A DNA stretch of 64,000 bases from Daedaleopsis sinensis (GCA_033807695.1 CM066300.1:5084001-5148000), one strand, 5' to 3'; shown: positions 23,501 to 36,200, counted from the first letter of the stretch. Made by a program: numbers and translations. Notes: generated by a model from the letters alone, not told the origin.

Positions 23501-26500
23501 GAATGGACGGCGCTGTCCGCATTCGGATGCAAACGTTACGAACGCGCACCCGAAAACTCGGATGCCGGTGCGACAGCGTCGGGCATGCGTACGGTAACGC
23601 AGGCATGAGCGGTCAGAGCGCCCCCGAGTCTGCGCGTGTCCTTTACGTCCGTTCTCAGCAGGCGGCGCGATGGACGTGCTCGGACACGGACGGCAGCACT
23701 GTTCATGTTCTCGCGAGACCGACCTTGTGTGCAGGACGGCACCGGGGACCCTGTGCAGTCCTCTGCGGTCGCATACCCGTGTGTGGACAGGTGCGGACAA
23801 GTCATGCCCGCGCTGGGCATGTCGTTCCGGCTTGAAGCATGCCGCGTAAAGACGAGTGTGCTCATACTTTTCTGTTTTCGCAGTGTGATACAAATGCGTC
23901 CCAGCTGTCTGGTACCGTCGCTCGTAACGACGTGACTCGGACGGCTGCTGAACATGTATGATCTTGTCTTCCATGACCTAGGCCCCTCCGACGTCGCGAC
24001 CGGCCGGGCGTGTTCATACGCGGTCTTAGATCACTGCTGAATTCCGTCATGTGTGCAGGACGGTACCGTCCTCAGTGGTTGCACACGCGTGCAAGAGCTC
24101 TTCCTAACTCCGGTCCGGCTCGTCGCTGCCCCCGCGCACTGACTGATCAAGCTGTTATCTGCTATCATGCAAGACTCAGAAGTGTCTCCCGTGCTCGTTT
24201 CCGCAGACACAGGACAGGTGAGCAGCCGGTGATCTCTGCAGTAAGTACCTCCATGCATAGTACATTGCACAGTGTAATACCTTCTCTCGCAGAGTGTCGC
24301 GCAGCGAGTGACTGTTTCCACGGCTCGCAAACTCTTCTCGACAGCCCTGGCAGATTGTATCCCAGTGGCGTGCAGACGGTTCCGGCCGTCACTGATTTGC
24401 GACCAGTAGATTGGACTGGACGGCGCTGTCCGCATCTGGATGAAATGTTACGGACACGCACCCGAGGACTCGGATGCCCGTGCGTGCGACAGCGTTGGGC
24501 CTGCAAGCACCTCCTCATACTATGCGGTCAGATCACTTCCGTGTCTGTGCATGTCCTTTCCAAGTTCGTTCTCAGTAGGCGGCATGTGCGTGGACATGCT
24601 CGGACACGGACAGCGGTACTGAATTCAAGAATCAAGAAGTTCCGGCCAGACCGACCCATGTGCGCAGGACAGTTACCCTGTGCGGTCATAACCGCACTGC
24701 ACCCGTCGTTCCGGGACATGATGCCGCGTCCAGGTGAGTCCGCCAATACTTCTGGATTTTGCAGGGTGATGTAAACGCGCCCCAGCTGTCGGTACCGTCG
24801 CTCATGACGACACGATGGCTAAGCACAGAAGGTTTACAGTAGCTACTAGTATGCATGAGCCCGTATTACTAAATGATGCCCGTCTGTCCCGAGTGATGTC
24901 GCAGCTGACCAAGACCAGTGCTGCTGGTCCCATCCCAATAAGTAGTGTGGATGACTGCGCTGAACAAGTGACCTACGATCATGGATAGTATTAACATGTA
25001 CAATCTATGAATGTCATTCGCTCTCCCATAATCCCATAAGTCCCGACTTGGACGGAGCGATGATATTGAAGGCTGAGGTTAATTGATCACTGATCGACCC
25101 TGCACCGCACTGCCCGACGGCTGCATCCCGTCCATGGTTGTCATTTGTCCCTTGCTAGCGCTGGATTTAGAGCAAGCCGCATCCGGGGTTGGTAGGCTCC
25201 CGAGGCGGAGTGCATGCGAGTCGGTACCTGAAGAAATGGCAGCTGCTAACTTTCTGGCAACCACTTCCGAGTCGCGGTTCTGTGTGTTGCAGTGACGAGT
25301 CTGCAGTCTGAGTCTCTAGTAGCGCTACATGCTATGGCTTATAGTATCCTAGGACTGTGCTCGAGTCTTTTGAAGTGTCATAATTCTTGGCAGGGTCGTA
25401 CCCAGTGATTAATACATGATGAGAAATGATCGAGTCTAGTCTTGCCGATAGTGTCATGTTCAAGGACCCTTTTCATGAATGTGCATCAGTAGAACCCCGT
25501 TTGCCTTATCCACATTATTGCTATTAAATTTGGGCGATAATTGGATTAAGGGCAATAGTCAGAGTAATAGTGTTAAGTATAACGGTGTATTGTAGTTCTG
25601 GTACAGAAAGTACTTATGCTACTACCCCGATATCGGAAAGTGTTCTCTATGCTCGTTCTATGTTTACATTAGTATAGACTTGCGCGGATGTTGCAGAGAA
25701 CAGATGCTTGCCTCCGGCGTTTAAATCGCAGCTCGTTTCGTTTGCTAAGTCTTTCATTTGTCATTGTTTACATCGGGCGCCTACAACGTGCAAGATGCGT
25801 CGGCACTAGCAATGCATCGTCTTGGTTCCTCCTCTCCTCTCCTCTAGGCTGATGGTATGACCTCGTTCTCCCTCCACTACCTGCTCAGGGTCAGTCACCA
25901 GAAAGCCACATCCACGGATACGGAAGGTAAGTCTGTTTGATTGTCCGAAGGGGCTGGATGGCAGCCACATGGTCCGGATGACGGTCAACTAAGGCCAGCT
26001 AGTCTACAGGCAAGACTTGAGAACTAGCTCGCTGGCATGCCCTTGTGAGTGTCTTCTTTGACAACCCTGGACAGCACGCAACTGTGCTCTCATGCATGCT
26101 CCCTTCCAGATTCTGCTAGCTTTTCTGGAGCTCGAGAGGCTGAAGATGGCAGTCGACAGCCCCTCCTGCCATCTTTGCATCACCTTGCACCCGCCTCCCC
26201 CCATGCTTCTTCGACAACCACTCTGGAGGGTATTCAACTGCGCTCCACGACCTCTACACGACCCCTCCTGTGCAAACACGCCATAGATCTTGGTGTTGCC
26301 TTCACCACCTCCGGCTTACCTTGAGCTCGCCTCGAGCTCGCTGTTTAATGCACAACGCTGAAGAGCATTTCACGCTGTCGGTTACCCTGTAGATAGACTG
26401 CAGGCCTGTATAGCATACATGAATAAATTGATTTTTGAACATTCACGACGTGGTTGAACTGTGTGATTGGAATCCGCCGCCCGAGCCGAGCGATTGATGT

Positions 26501-26783
26501 GTATGAGCTCCAATTATCGTGCATGAGCTCCAATTATCGGCATTATCTGGAGACATTATCGACTGATTAAAGACCTGAATAATCACCCGTTAATCACCCC
26601 GTAATTGATGTTAATTGCCGTTAATAGTGCCTTAAGGGCATTAAGGCAGATGGGGTTCTACTGATGTGATCATGTTCGGACCATGCTCAAGGTACTCATG
26701 AGTATTCTACTTGGAAGTATGTGCATCTATGTGGAAGAGTGCGGCTTCCAAATCACTTTGACTGGCTTCCGAGAGACAAAGTG

Positions 26784-26791
26784 TATATAAA
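26784..26791 (+). promoter_or_regulatory. TATA box of the 258-aa gene, unit 2
   Basis: Identical TATATAAA, 43 nt upstream of the ATG at 26827. Confidence 0.6.
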
Positions 26792-26826
26792 TCACTAGTT
26801 AAGGGCAAGAGACACACTGCTTAACC

Positions 26827-27658
26827 ATGCCTCCCGACCGTTCCCATTCCAATGGTCTGGTGCGAGCACCAACACACATTCGCAGCATCCATCCCATCAA
26901 TGTCACTCCGCTGAAACTGCAATTTGTTGACGCGTATACCGGCGAGCCGATTCCTTCCCGATCACCCTCTCCCGAGCCCGAACGGGCGGCACCCCGAGTG
27001 TATTCATCCAATCATGGAGCAAGCCGCGGTGCGGTTCGCACCCTCTTTGACAGCATGCTTGGTGAGCTCCGTCATTTCCATGCACCCGTCACCACTGTAT
27101 CTTACATCAATCTCAGCCAAGTCAACTGGTGTGCGTGATGCAAAGATGCGGTGGACGATCACCAGCTTCTGCGATGAGGTCTTCCTCCGCTACCAACGCG
27201 CACTCCACGGCTGGCCGGAAGCTACCATATTCCGGAACCTGAGCTTGGCGAGCACGGGGCAGCTCCAGGAGCTGCACGAGCTCTGTACTTCTGACCCGCC
27301 GAAGCTGTTCTTTGCGGAGGCGACAGCGGAGCAGCTCCATGCCGCGAGGTTCGATGTTGCGGCTGCCGCTCCCGGGCCGCTGTTCCAGCTTCCTGCTCTG
27401 CGTCTAGAGAACAGGAACATCGGGAAGCGGACCGTGTCCACCTGGCACGTCCGCAACGGTGCCAAGAGCTCGAAGCAGGTTACGGAGGAGGAGATGGCGG
27501 CCAATGATCCCCAGCCGGTGGACGCATCTGCCGGCGGTCTGCCGATCATCAACAAGGACGGTGCGCGGCTGGTCTGGTACAAGGACGGGTACCGGGAGAT
27601 TGGAGTCGGGGAGCTGTCGGACGATCCCATCTCGGACTCGGATGGGGAGTGGCCATAG
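26827..27658 (+). CDS. Uncharacterised 258-aa protein, copy 2
   Basis: Copy of the 16830 gene in unit 2, exons 26827-27061 and 27117-27658. The predicted protein, intron and promoter appear identical to copy 1, as expected for the part of the unit that shows no differences. There is no third copy because unit 3 ends before it. Confidence 0.75.
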
Positions 27659-28337
27659 ATTACGTTGGTAATCCAGAATGTGCAGCGAGTTGAGCGGCAG
27701 GTACGCTCGGGGATCTCGGGTAACTCTTTGTACCTGATTTGCAATCGATACACTTTGGCTCGGGTGTCTCTAGGTGTCTCTCCCAAATGCGCAGTCTCCG
27801 CTAGTCTCCGCTGTCAGCCGTCGAGAGAGATCTGGAGGAGATCACTTACCTGGCATCCACCGCGGCTGCGTCGAGGCTGAGCGCTGAGGGCTGCCGAATA
27901 TGTGCTTTCCACCAAATATTTGTGCACCCATCTCTTTCTGCTCGCAGTGTGAGGGACCAGCCTGTTCCAACGGCTCAGAACTCACATCGCATGTCCGAGA
28001 CGACGCAATACGGCCAGGTTGCAGGGACTCGGAGGGCGGGCTGAGCTAGGTGGTAGTCAGAGAGTAGCGGGATAAGCACTCATGTTCTTAGTGGTCTCGA
28101 GCATAGTAAGTACATGCACTACTACTACTGTTCCAGATGACTGCATTCGCACACCGCACACTCGACGAGCGCACCATGAGGGTGCACTGTCCCGTGTCAA
28201 ATAGGGCCCTGTCTGCACTTCAGAGCCCAATGATCGATCAGGAAGATCTCGCTCCCCGCGCGCCGACCGGATACGCGACTTACCGTCTTCAGAGTCCCCC
28301 GCGACTCCTCCGCGTGCATCCATCCTTGCCTGCAAAG

Positions 28338-28724
28338 TACGGGTGTCTACGCCAAACCCCCCAGTTGCGGCTCCAGGTACCCCGACACCCGCGCCCGCGC
28401 CCGTGCCCGTGCCGGAACCGGTACCGATCGTGCTGCCGCCTGACGCGATGCTCGACAAGTACGAAGAGGTACGCAACACCGCGATATTATTAGTCAGCGA
28501 CGAGGGGGAGCTGACAGTGTGCATCGCAGAACAAGCAGCGGTGGGCGTGGCTTGCGCTGCGGACGGGCCGCGACCAGTACCTGCAGCACTACGGCCACAT
28601 CGGGACGGGCGACATCGTGCTGCTCGTGCAGACAGAGTACTGGTGCTTATGCATAGTTCTGATGTTAGCAGTGCGCGAGCGTGGACGGAATGCACGCGTC
28701 GGCCCGCATTACTGGGCAAGCTGA
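28338..28724 (+). pseudogene. Truncated gene fused to the next unit at the array border, copy 2
   Basis: Same structure as at 18341: exon-like segments 28338-28468 and 28530-28631, then 30 codons of array sequence to the stop at 28722-28724. The fusion point is the same base in both copies, so it arose once and was copied with the unit. Confidence 0.5.
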
Positions 28725-30341
28725 ACAGCGTGGGGGGCCCTAGCCTCGTACGCGAGCAGGGTACTCGGCATAGATAGATCGACCGTCTTTCTCTCCGTGA
28801 CCTGGGCCTCCGATGTCCGCTTCTCTGAATCGTGCTCGTGCGCCGTCTTCGCGACCGCGTCGGAATCAGCAACAACGCCTTCGTCAACGGCAGGAACAGC
28901 AGGCAAGACGGCGACGTCTTCGAGCGGGGTGGGTGGGGTGCGCTGCCCGGCGCGCTTCTCGATCGCCTCCACGATCGCAGCGAACTCGCTGTCGCCCGTC
29001 CAAGGGGCGACGTGCGCCTCCATGTCCTCGTAGCCTTTGGCGCGGACGATAACCTCGCGGAGCGCTGTCTGGTCCGCGCGCGACGCAGACTCGTGCTGGC
29101 CGTGGAACTGCGCCGTGCAGAACTTCGTCGACGACCAGTGGTTGTCCAGGTACTTGCACTAGGGAAGAGACGTCATCAGAGGGCGCCCTTCTTGCGGCGG
29201 GGCGACGGGCGAGACGACTTACCAAGCGGACGTACGATGGTACGAATGTGTGCTCGAGGTCCTTCAGAGGCGTTGGGGAGAAACAGGTTGGGTTCGACTC
29301 CGCGGCAGTCGCAACCATAGCAGAGTGCGCGCCTGGTCGACAGTCATGAGCACTGGTCCGCAAGCTGTACGAGCACAAGCAGAACGCACCTGTCGCCTCC
29401 CGTACCCGCTTCCAGTCGGCATACCCCAGACAGTCCCCGTTCTCGATCACCGCGACGCCCTTCCCCATCCGGTCCACGAACTCGACGATCTCCCTCAGCC
29501 GCTCAATCTGTGCCTTCTCCTTCATCCGCTGATTCCGTGTCCGGCAATGCACTGTGAGCGCCGAGACCCCAGTGTTGACGATGCGCTCCACGAGCTTCAG
29601 CGTGTCCTCTTGCGACGGCAGGAGACGGATTTTCGCACTGATCGTGATCTCGGGTGGCATCGCTGCGCGCAGCGCGGACAGGATAGCACAGAGCAGGTCC
29701 GGGGTGCTGAGCAGGGCGGCGCCCATACCTGAGTGCGTCGAGAACGGCTTGGGGCACCCGCAGTTCAGGTCGAAGCCGGACACGTCCTGCTGGACCATCT
29801 TGGCTGCCTGCACGGCGATATCGGGGTCGGCGGAACCGATCTGGTAGATGAGGAACGGCTTCTCGACGGGATGTGTCGTGAATATGGGTTTTGACTTGCC
29901 GTGGTAGGAGACCACGCCTGTTTTTGCTGCAATCGAGGCAAATGAGTCCTCGTGAACGCTGTAGAACAAGCATGGCCGGACTCACGATCGACAACTCGGG
30001 TTGTGTGCAGGATGGCTTTGTCGACCGTCTCAGGGCCCCAGACGAGTTTTGCGCCATGCTTGAGGGAGAACAGTCGGGTAGGCACTGCTCGTGAGGAGTG
30101 AGCATGAATGATATGTTGTGCTCAAGGGGAGTGCGTACTCACATGCGCCTGACCGCACCATCGGAGCCAGCATCAACCCATTCTTATAGTCCTCGGAGGT
30201 GAGCGGCTCGTATTCGAGTCTCGGTCTTTTGGCGAGCCGGGGAGAAGAGTCAGGAGAAGGTGGGTGCGAGCGGCGAGACATACTGGTCGTGTATCCCCTG
30301 TAGTTGAGCGATTGTAGCAAGCGTAGGCGAAGATTGCGCAT
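28709..30341 (-). CDS. smm1: tRNA-dihydrouridine(20) synthase DUS2/Smm1, copy 3
   Basis: Third intact copy, in the partial unit. Exons on the minus strand: 30341-30143 (short form from 30281), 30084-29986, 29926-29390, 29332-29223, 29158-28709. The only amino-acid difference from copy 2 that I noticed is LEHTFVPSY instead of LERTFVPSY. Its upstream DNA matches the other copies for only about 210 bp, up to 30554, so its distal promoter is different from those of copies 1 and 2. Confidence 0.92.
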
Positions 30342-30522
30342 ACGAACGCCGATAGACACAGTGAGGAGAGCGATAGCAGCACGAAAGACAGTAGTGCAGG
30401 TCTAAGATACGAGGAAGACAACGAGGACGACGAGTAATTCCGAGTCAGACGAGGGGAGGAGGGAAAAGCGGATAGTGAGACTACAGACATTGGCGCCTAA
30501 GAAGCACTTACCGAGTTGTGCT

Positions 30523-30536
30523 GCGTGACGTCACGC
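30523..30536. promoter_or_regulatory. CRE-like palindrome, partial unit 3
   Basis: Same palindrome upstream of DUS2 copy 3. It is the last recognisable element before homology to the other units ends at 30554. Confidence 0.55.
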
Positions 30537-30554
30537 GACATTCAAGCGCTAATG

Positions 30555-31061
30555 TGACCCAGGGGATTTTAAAAGGTTCAACTTGATCTTAACCACGTTA
30601 TTATCCATCGTTCCTCGTTCCCTTCCTCCCTCGTGCAAGTCAGCTCCTCAAGACAACTGTTTAGCCATGTATTTTCAGAGGTTGAATGTTCTCGCCTCTC
30701 AAGACTCAGTCCCGTAGCTAGAGGCTTCGAGGCTCCTTTAAGGACTCGACGAAGGTCAACCGTCACTGGGGTAACCGTTATGGCTCACTTGTGATCTGAC
30801 GGACTGACTAAAAATATGTTGTCGTTCGTGCCGTCAGCGTATACGCATGCAGTCGCGGCAGCTCAGGTTGGTTGAGACTGAGCGGGGAGAATGAAAATTT
30901 TATGTTCTCTGTTGGCCAGTCATGATCATCGAAATATCTTTGCATTGACTGCTGTATGGGGAAATTCCCTTGGAAAACAGTGCGACTTCCTTAATACTCG
31001 GTATAAAGCGCAATTTCGATCAAAGTCCTGTTGTACACTCTGCAAGCTCGTAAGCTGGGTG
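30555..31061. other. Unique DNA right of the array
   Basis: About 500 bp with no supported gene, beginning at the point where unit 3 loses homology. No terminal inverted repeat or target duplication is evident at the breakpoint. Confidence 0.5.
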
Positions 31062-32106
31062 TCACAACGTGAACACAAGCCTCTCTCCATCCTCCTTCTT
31101 CTCCGCGCCCCACACCTCTCCGATCTTGCTCATCGGCTCCACGCGCACACGCGGCGGCGGGACCTTTCCGAGCAGGGCGAGCATGTCCGGCAGAGCCGCT
31201 TGCAGCTCGTCGAACCCCCACGCGCCCGGGCCCGCCCCGCGGATCGTCACGTCCTTGCTCCGGAGGACGGCGCCAGGGAGCGCGACATCCGGGCCAGCGA
31301 CCGTCCCGATCTGGACGTACTGCAGCGGGCGGCGCTGGCGCGGGAGGTTCGCGAGCAGGTGCGCGGTCGGCGGGCCGTAGAGGTAGTCGAGGATCACGTC
31401 GACCTCGCCGAGCTTGGAGAAGTCCGTGGCGGAGACATCGGGCGAGAGGACGACGGAGGCGTCGAGCCCGGGGACGGCGGCGAGCTTTGCTGCGTTGCGC
31501 GCAACACCTATCACTCTCGGGGGGGGAAGAAAGTCAGCGACGGGTGTCTAGATTCCCAAGGACGGTCCGCGCTAGCGCGCCGTCGACGGAAGACACTCAC
31601 TTCGTCGCGCCTAGCTCGCGAGCGAGGGTCGCTGCGATCGCGCCGCTCGCGCTCGTCGCGCCCATGACGAGCACCGTCCAGCCGTTCTTGGGGAGCTTCT
31701 CCATGTCGACGCGGGCCTTGAGCGCCATCCAGCTCGACATGGCCGGGTTGACCATCGCCGCGGCGTCCTCCGGGCTCACGCCGTCGGGGAGGTCGAAGAC
31801 GTAGCCCTTGGGGACGTTGACGACCTCTGCGAAGGAGCCTGATGCGGTCCTGAGGGTGATGAAGTAGACGAGCTTGTCGCCGGGGACGGTCTTGCCGACG
31901 CCGTCGACGCCGACTTCGTGCGGGAGTGGGCCTGAGGTGTAGTGCTTCCCGGCGGCGCGCGAGCGGACGAGCTGGTGGACGCCGGCGGCGAGGACGCGGA
32001 TTTGGACGATGCCGGAGGCGGGCTCTGGGGTGGGAGGAGCGGGAGTCGAGGTGTATGCAGGGGGTTCGCCATAGGTGGTTACTTGCGCGATGTGGATGGT
32101 CGACAT
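31062..32106 (-). CDS. Zinc-independent MDR, quinone oxidoreductase-like protein
   Basis: Medium-chain dehydrogenase/reductase superfamily, NADPH:quinone-reductase-like, probably cytosolic. Exons on the minus strand: 32106-31601 and 31515-31062, joined through an 85-nt intron in phase 2 to give ELGATKVIGVARN; 319 aa, typical for the family. The N-terminal GroES-like fold includes HEVGVDGVGKTV and GDKLVYF. The nucleotide-binding Rossmann region includes WTVLVMGATSASGAIAATLA. There are no zinc-ligand Cys clusters, so it is of the zinc-free type. The start at 32106 was preferred to an upstream in-frame extension because it lines up with the MDR N-terminus (IAQVTTYGEPP). Substrate cannot be told from sequence. 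Confidence 0.88.
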
Positions 32107-33717
32107 ATCTGGGCGAGGTGTATGTAGCAGGTGAGTGTGGTTAAGAATGCGAGAGCTGGAGTAGCGGTGGGTTGATAGAGCAAGCCTTACAGTTGTCCGC
32201 CTTTTATACGCGGTGTGAAGCGTGTTCACCGTCGCGAACTCGAGCTGTTGAAGGCACAGTCATCTTCCTCGAATTGCAGGAGATGATGATGGCGAGGCGT
32301 AGTTGTCGCAAATTGGAACTGCGGTGCATCCGCGCGCGTCGCACCTCCGGGCGCTCAGCATCGTTTTGCGTAAACAGTATGCCGTGACGCCCACTCAAAA
32401 TGTGTCTAGCGCTCGGGATCCCCGCCGGCTTGAAGACTCGTCCGTAGTGCACTGTGAGGTTATCAATGTCATGGACTAAGTATTTGTGACCTTGAATTCT
32501 TTCTGCGATCTGACAATCTCGCAGTCGCCCCGCAGCTACATAGTACACTGCCTTGGTCGAATATGACTCGGAACGAAGATAGTCTCCGACGGTAACTTGA
32601 ACGTCCGAGTCGCTGCCAGCAGTACACTTTCGATATTCCAATGTGACTCTGATTTGACCGTTGTATGCTGACAGGTTACTTCATCTCCAGGTGCCTCGCC
32701 AGTACCAATGTGGAAGACTTTGATAGAGCACATGATGGACAACATCCAGCTACACCGTACGGTCAGAATGTGAAGTATATTTTTGGACAACGAGTAAGTA
32801 ACTTATCTTTGCTAGTGCTCCTCAGGCTGTCCCCCGGGCTTGAATGATCCCTACATTCGTCTCCAGGGCGACACCAATGCGATATCGATATTGCGTGAAA
32901 CGTTGACGGTATCGGGAGAAGGTCTCGAGTAGAGACAGTTGCAGCTTGTGAGTTTCCCTCACGACCATGATGTCGTTGCCCTGCTATGATAAAATTGACA
33001 AGCCCCTGACCGTCATGTAGGTTCCTAGTTCCTATTATGTCTCAGCTCTCGCAGCAACTTGGGACCACTCTGGACAGGAAATACGAAGTTGCGCAGTCGT
33101 TAACTCTTCCGATCTTCCGAGTGCTACATAGTGAGTTTGACTTCGTAAACTGAGGGTCTTCGGTCCATTGAGATTCAGCGACCTGCGTATGACGAGTAGC
33201 GTCATGGGGCCTCTCGCGCTATCGCTCCCGGTCAACGTGATCTATCCTTCGCTGCACATGATCAGGAAAACCACAAGACGGCTAGAGCGCAGTTTGAAGG
33301 CCGTGCGAGCACACACCCAGAAACACCTCGCAATACCCTCCGACTGTCGAGAATGTATGCCAATGAGAGCCGTTACCCACAGCTGCTATCTCTATCTACA
33401 CGCGACACGCCGACGCTCTACGAACTAACACCACGTCTCTAACTCTTCCCATCGAGTAGAGTTGATGAGAGAAAACATCCAGCTTCGTTTGCCTTTGGTG
33501 AGCTAATGCCTTGGTGGTACAACGTGATTCGTCGACGGGCCTGGGGATCGTAATTGGACAGGTCTTCCTGACCATTCCATAGCCCCATGATCTGTTAGAC
33601 GCAGAACCCAGAGATACTATCGTAAAGCTCGCGACTCGACAAGCCTAAGCTCGTGTATATAGACTCACCGCTGACTTCTCGCTCTTCCGGCTACCCAGGT
33701 TTCTCGATTCGCTCCCT
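32107..33717. other. Gene-poor region with unresolved coding-like segments
   Basis: No complete gene could be built. Segments on the plus strand look exon-like: about 32665-32791 followed, across a GTAAGT...CTCCAG intron, by GDTNAISILRETLTVSGEGL (about 32868-32931), and MSQLSQQLGTTLDRKYEVAQ near 33035-33130 ahead of a GTGAGT donor. I do not recognise any family. It could be a decayed gene or a lineage-specific gene with short exons. Confidence 0.3.
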
Positions 33718-36200
33718 ATGGCCTTCGGAATTCTTGGTGAGCACTCTTAGGCTTTGCATGCTCCACTTCCACACATCCCTTATTGCCCTAGAGGACCATC
33801 TCCTTGAGAGCGTGCCGGGTACTGGTCTGCTATCAGACCAGGGCATTGTCCACGGTCACGAAGTCAAGATACACGGGGCCAATGGGCTGAAGCGCGGCAC
33901 GGGCAAATATGAGCACGTAGTGCTTATCCCGCAGCCCTCTGACGACCCCCGGGACCCGTAAGTTGTCGATTCAAATCCTGGCTAGCCGGCCGTCTCAGCG
34001 ACACGGGTTGTCAGCTTGAACTGGCCGAAGTGGAAGAAGGAGGCATGTTTCTGGACCCTGTGAGTATGATATGACTACTCTGTGCCGTTGTGATGTCGTG
34101 GTCCTCACTGGGAGTGCCGCCTCGGCGTAGAGCATTCGCTGCTAGCCTCGACGGGGCGCTATCGCCAATGGTTGGCCCGGGATATGTTCTCCTGGCGCAG
34201 CAATTCGACGTCTCCGTCGACGACATCACCTCGTCCTTCGGCTTCATTCTCCTGGGACTCGGAACCTTTATGTACGTGCCTGCGCCTAGGGACGGATTTG
34301 TCAGGATGAATCTAATTTGGCACCAAGGCTAGTACAGAACGCTCTCGCCGTCAAGTTTGGCCATCGCATCGTCTATCTCGTGTCGGTGTCGCTGGTTCGT
34401 CGTCATGGATCCGATGATGTCTACAAACACCTGACACGCGTGCAGATGTTCATTTCGTGCATCTGGTGTGCGCTAAGCCCCAACCTCGCGTCCATACGCG
34501 CATCGCGCCTCTTCCAAGGGTTTGGCATGTCTGCGTTGCAAAGGTAATTTCATGTTTAGCGACAACGCACTTGATGCTCATTCAATTATTCTCATACTCA
34601 TAGTCTCGTCGCGTCGACACTCGAGCAAATATATCAGTACGCTTCTATCTTTCTAAGTTTCATTGGATGACTTATGTTGCTGTTGCAGCGTGCATGAACG
34701 GGGCTCACGTTCCGTCATCTGGAGTTTTGCAATTATGGCAGGAATTACTCTGTACGCACACCACACGATGGACGACTTGACATATCATGCTAACTTCGAC
34801 CGCATGACACAGCGGACCTCTCATATGCAGCTATGTGATACAAAACCTATCCTGGCAATTCGGGTTCTGGTTCGTCAGCATCCCGCTTGGGATGACGGTG
34901 ATCATGGTGTTTCTCTTCGTGCCCGAGGTAGGCGATTTGCATGCTCTCTTGCCGGATGGACTCATCACGCGTCTTGCAGACCACTTTCGATCGTGAAGAA
35001 GCGGTGAGTCGGTCGAAGAAGCGCGTCAACGACGAAAGCAGTATGAAGAAATCGATGTCGGACGCCGACGTCGAGAGCGTAGACCGCTGCTCTCAGACTC
35101 CGAGTCCCCCGAGCTACATCTCGCAGCTGAAGGTTTGGCATGGGACATTCACCGACGAGAGTATCTTCAAGATCATCCTGAGGCCATTCCCTTTCCTCCT
35201 ATCCCCGGTGGTAGGTTTACAATCACCATGATGCTCACTATCTCACCCGACTGACGCCTTCGACAGACGTGGTTCTTGTTCCTCACGCACGGTATGCAGA
35301 CCGTGTGGCTCAGTGAGTGTTCTCGCATGTTGTTTGCCTTCGCCAAATGAACCAGACGCTCTCCAGGTCTCGTCCCGCTCTGTTCGTCCACCATCTTCAC
35401 GCTCGAGTACAACTTCAACGCAGCGCAAATCGTCCGTACTTCAGTCTTTCCTTGCTGCACGGCCCTCTGATCCTGAGACGTAGGGCCTGACGAACCTGGG
35501 AGGCATTGTGGGCATCGTCCTCGCGATGCTCGTCACCGGCCCGCTCAACGATTGGGGCATAGTGTGGATCTCGAAACGCAACCGTGGGATATACGAGCCC
35601 GAGTTCCGGCTGGTCTTCATGCTCAGCATGCTCTTCGGCATATTCGGGTACGTCGGGTGGGCCGTAGGGAACGACCACAGCATGCCGTGGATCGGCGCGG
35701 TCGCTTGCATCACGTACGTCTTTATCCTCTCCTCTCATCGCTGGCAGCCAAGGCCGCTGTCGCACGTTTACCGACACCGCTTCGCTCACATTTACCGAAA
35801 CCGCTTCGCTCACGCCTGTGTATCCCGTGTATAGGATGCTCAACTTCAGCATGGTCGTCTCGGGCTCGGCCGCGGTGACGTACCTGCTCGACACGCACCG
35901 CGCGAACGCGCTGCACGTCCTCGCGCTGAGCAACTTCGGGAAGAACATGGTCCTCTACGCATCGACGTTCTTCGCGAACGGCATGGTCCTCAGCCGCGGT
36001 GTCAAGGTCTCGCTGCTCATACTCGGCGCGTGCCAGGCGTTCTGCTGGCTCGCGAGTGTGCCAATGTACGTGTATGGGAAGCGGGTGCGGGCGTTTGTGA
36101 GTGTGCATGTCTGGATTGTGTTGCGGCGGGGGAGGACCGGCATGTGTGTGCTCACAACATGGCTGAACAGATTGCGCGGCATCCGCAACTCTTCAAATGA
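33718..36200 (+). CDS. Major facilitator superfamily transporter (fungal drug:H+ antiporter type)
   Basis: Twelve-helix secondary transporter, plasma-membrane type, likely proton-coupled; substrate unknown. Fifteen exons: 33718-33736, 33792-33957, 34015-34059, 34131-34271, 34328-34394, 34446-34543, 34604-34636, 34689-34751, 34813-34927, 34980-35210, 35267-35312, 35367-35431, 35484-35713, 35835-36096, 36171-36200; 536 aa. The start MAFGILEDHLLESVPGT is made by splicing a 19-nt first coding exon. Then come PSDDPRDPLNWPKWKK before helix 1, DGALSPMVGPGYVLLAQQFD, FQGFGMSALQSLVASTLEQI, the cytoplasmic motif YHVHERGSRSVIW, GPLICSYVIQ and SWQFGFWFVSIPLGMTV. A charged central loop (exon 10) separates the two halves. 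Every junction keeps phase. Some donors are weak (GTTCGT, GTCCGT). It reads as intact. Confidence 0.92.

Larger units (their letters stand above)
18635..28631. repeat. Tandem unit 2 of the ~10-kb direct repeat
   Basis: Second full unit, 9997 bp, head-to-tail with unit 1. It carries the same gene order. Offsets to unit 1 are 9975 at the DUS2 stop, 9987 through most of DUS2 and its promoter, and 9997 for everything beyond about 13.0 kb. Confidence 0.97.
28632..30554. repeat. Tandem unit 3, partial (DUS2 and its promoter only)
   Basis: Matches the first 1.9 kb of units 1 and 2, then stops at CAAGCGCTAATG (30554), 18 bp after the CRE-like palindrome; the following DNA is unique. It is a mosaic: most sites follow unit 2 near the left end and near 30340-30400, but several (about 29380 and 29970-30125) follow unit 1. 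Confidence 0.95.

Noticed and set aside
8660..30554. Tandem array as a transposon or a biosynthetic cluster
   Set aside because: No terminal inverted repeats, target duplications or transposase at the borders, and no biosynthetic core enzymes in the unit.
33960..33985. tRNA T-loop-like string GATTCAAATCC
   Set aside because: Lies in an MFS intron and no acceptor stem, anticodon arm or box A can be built around it.
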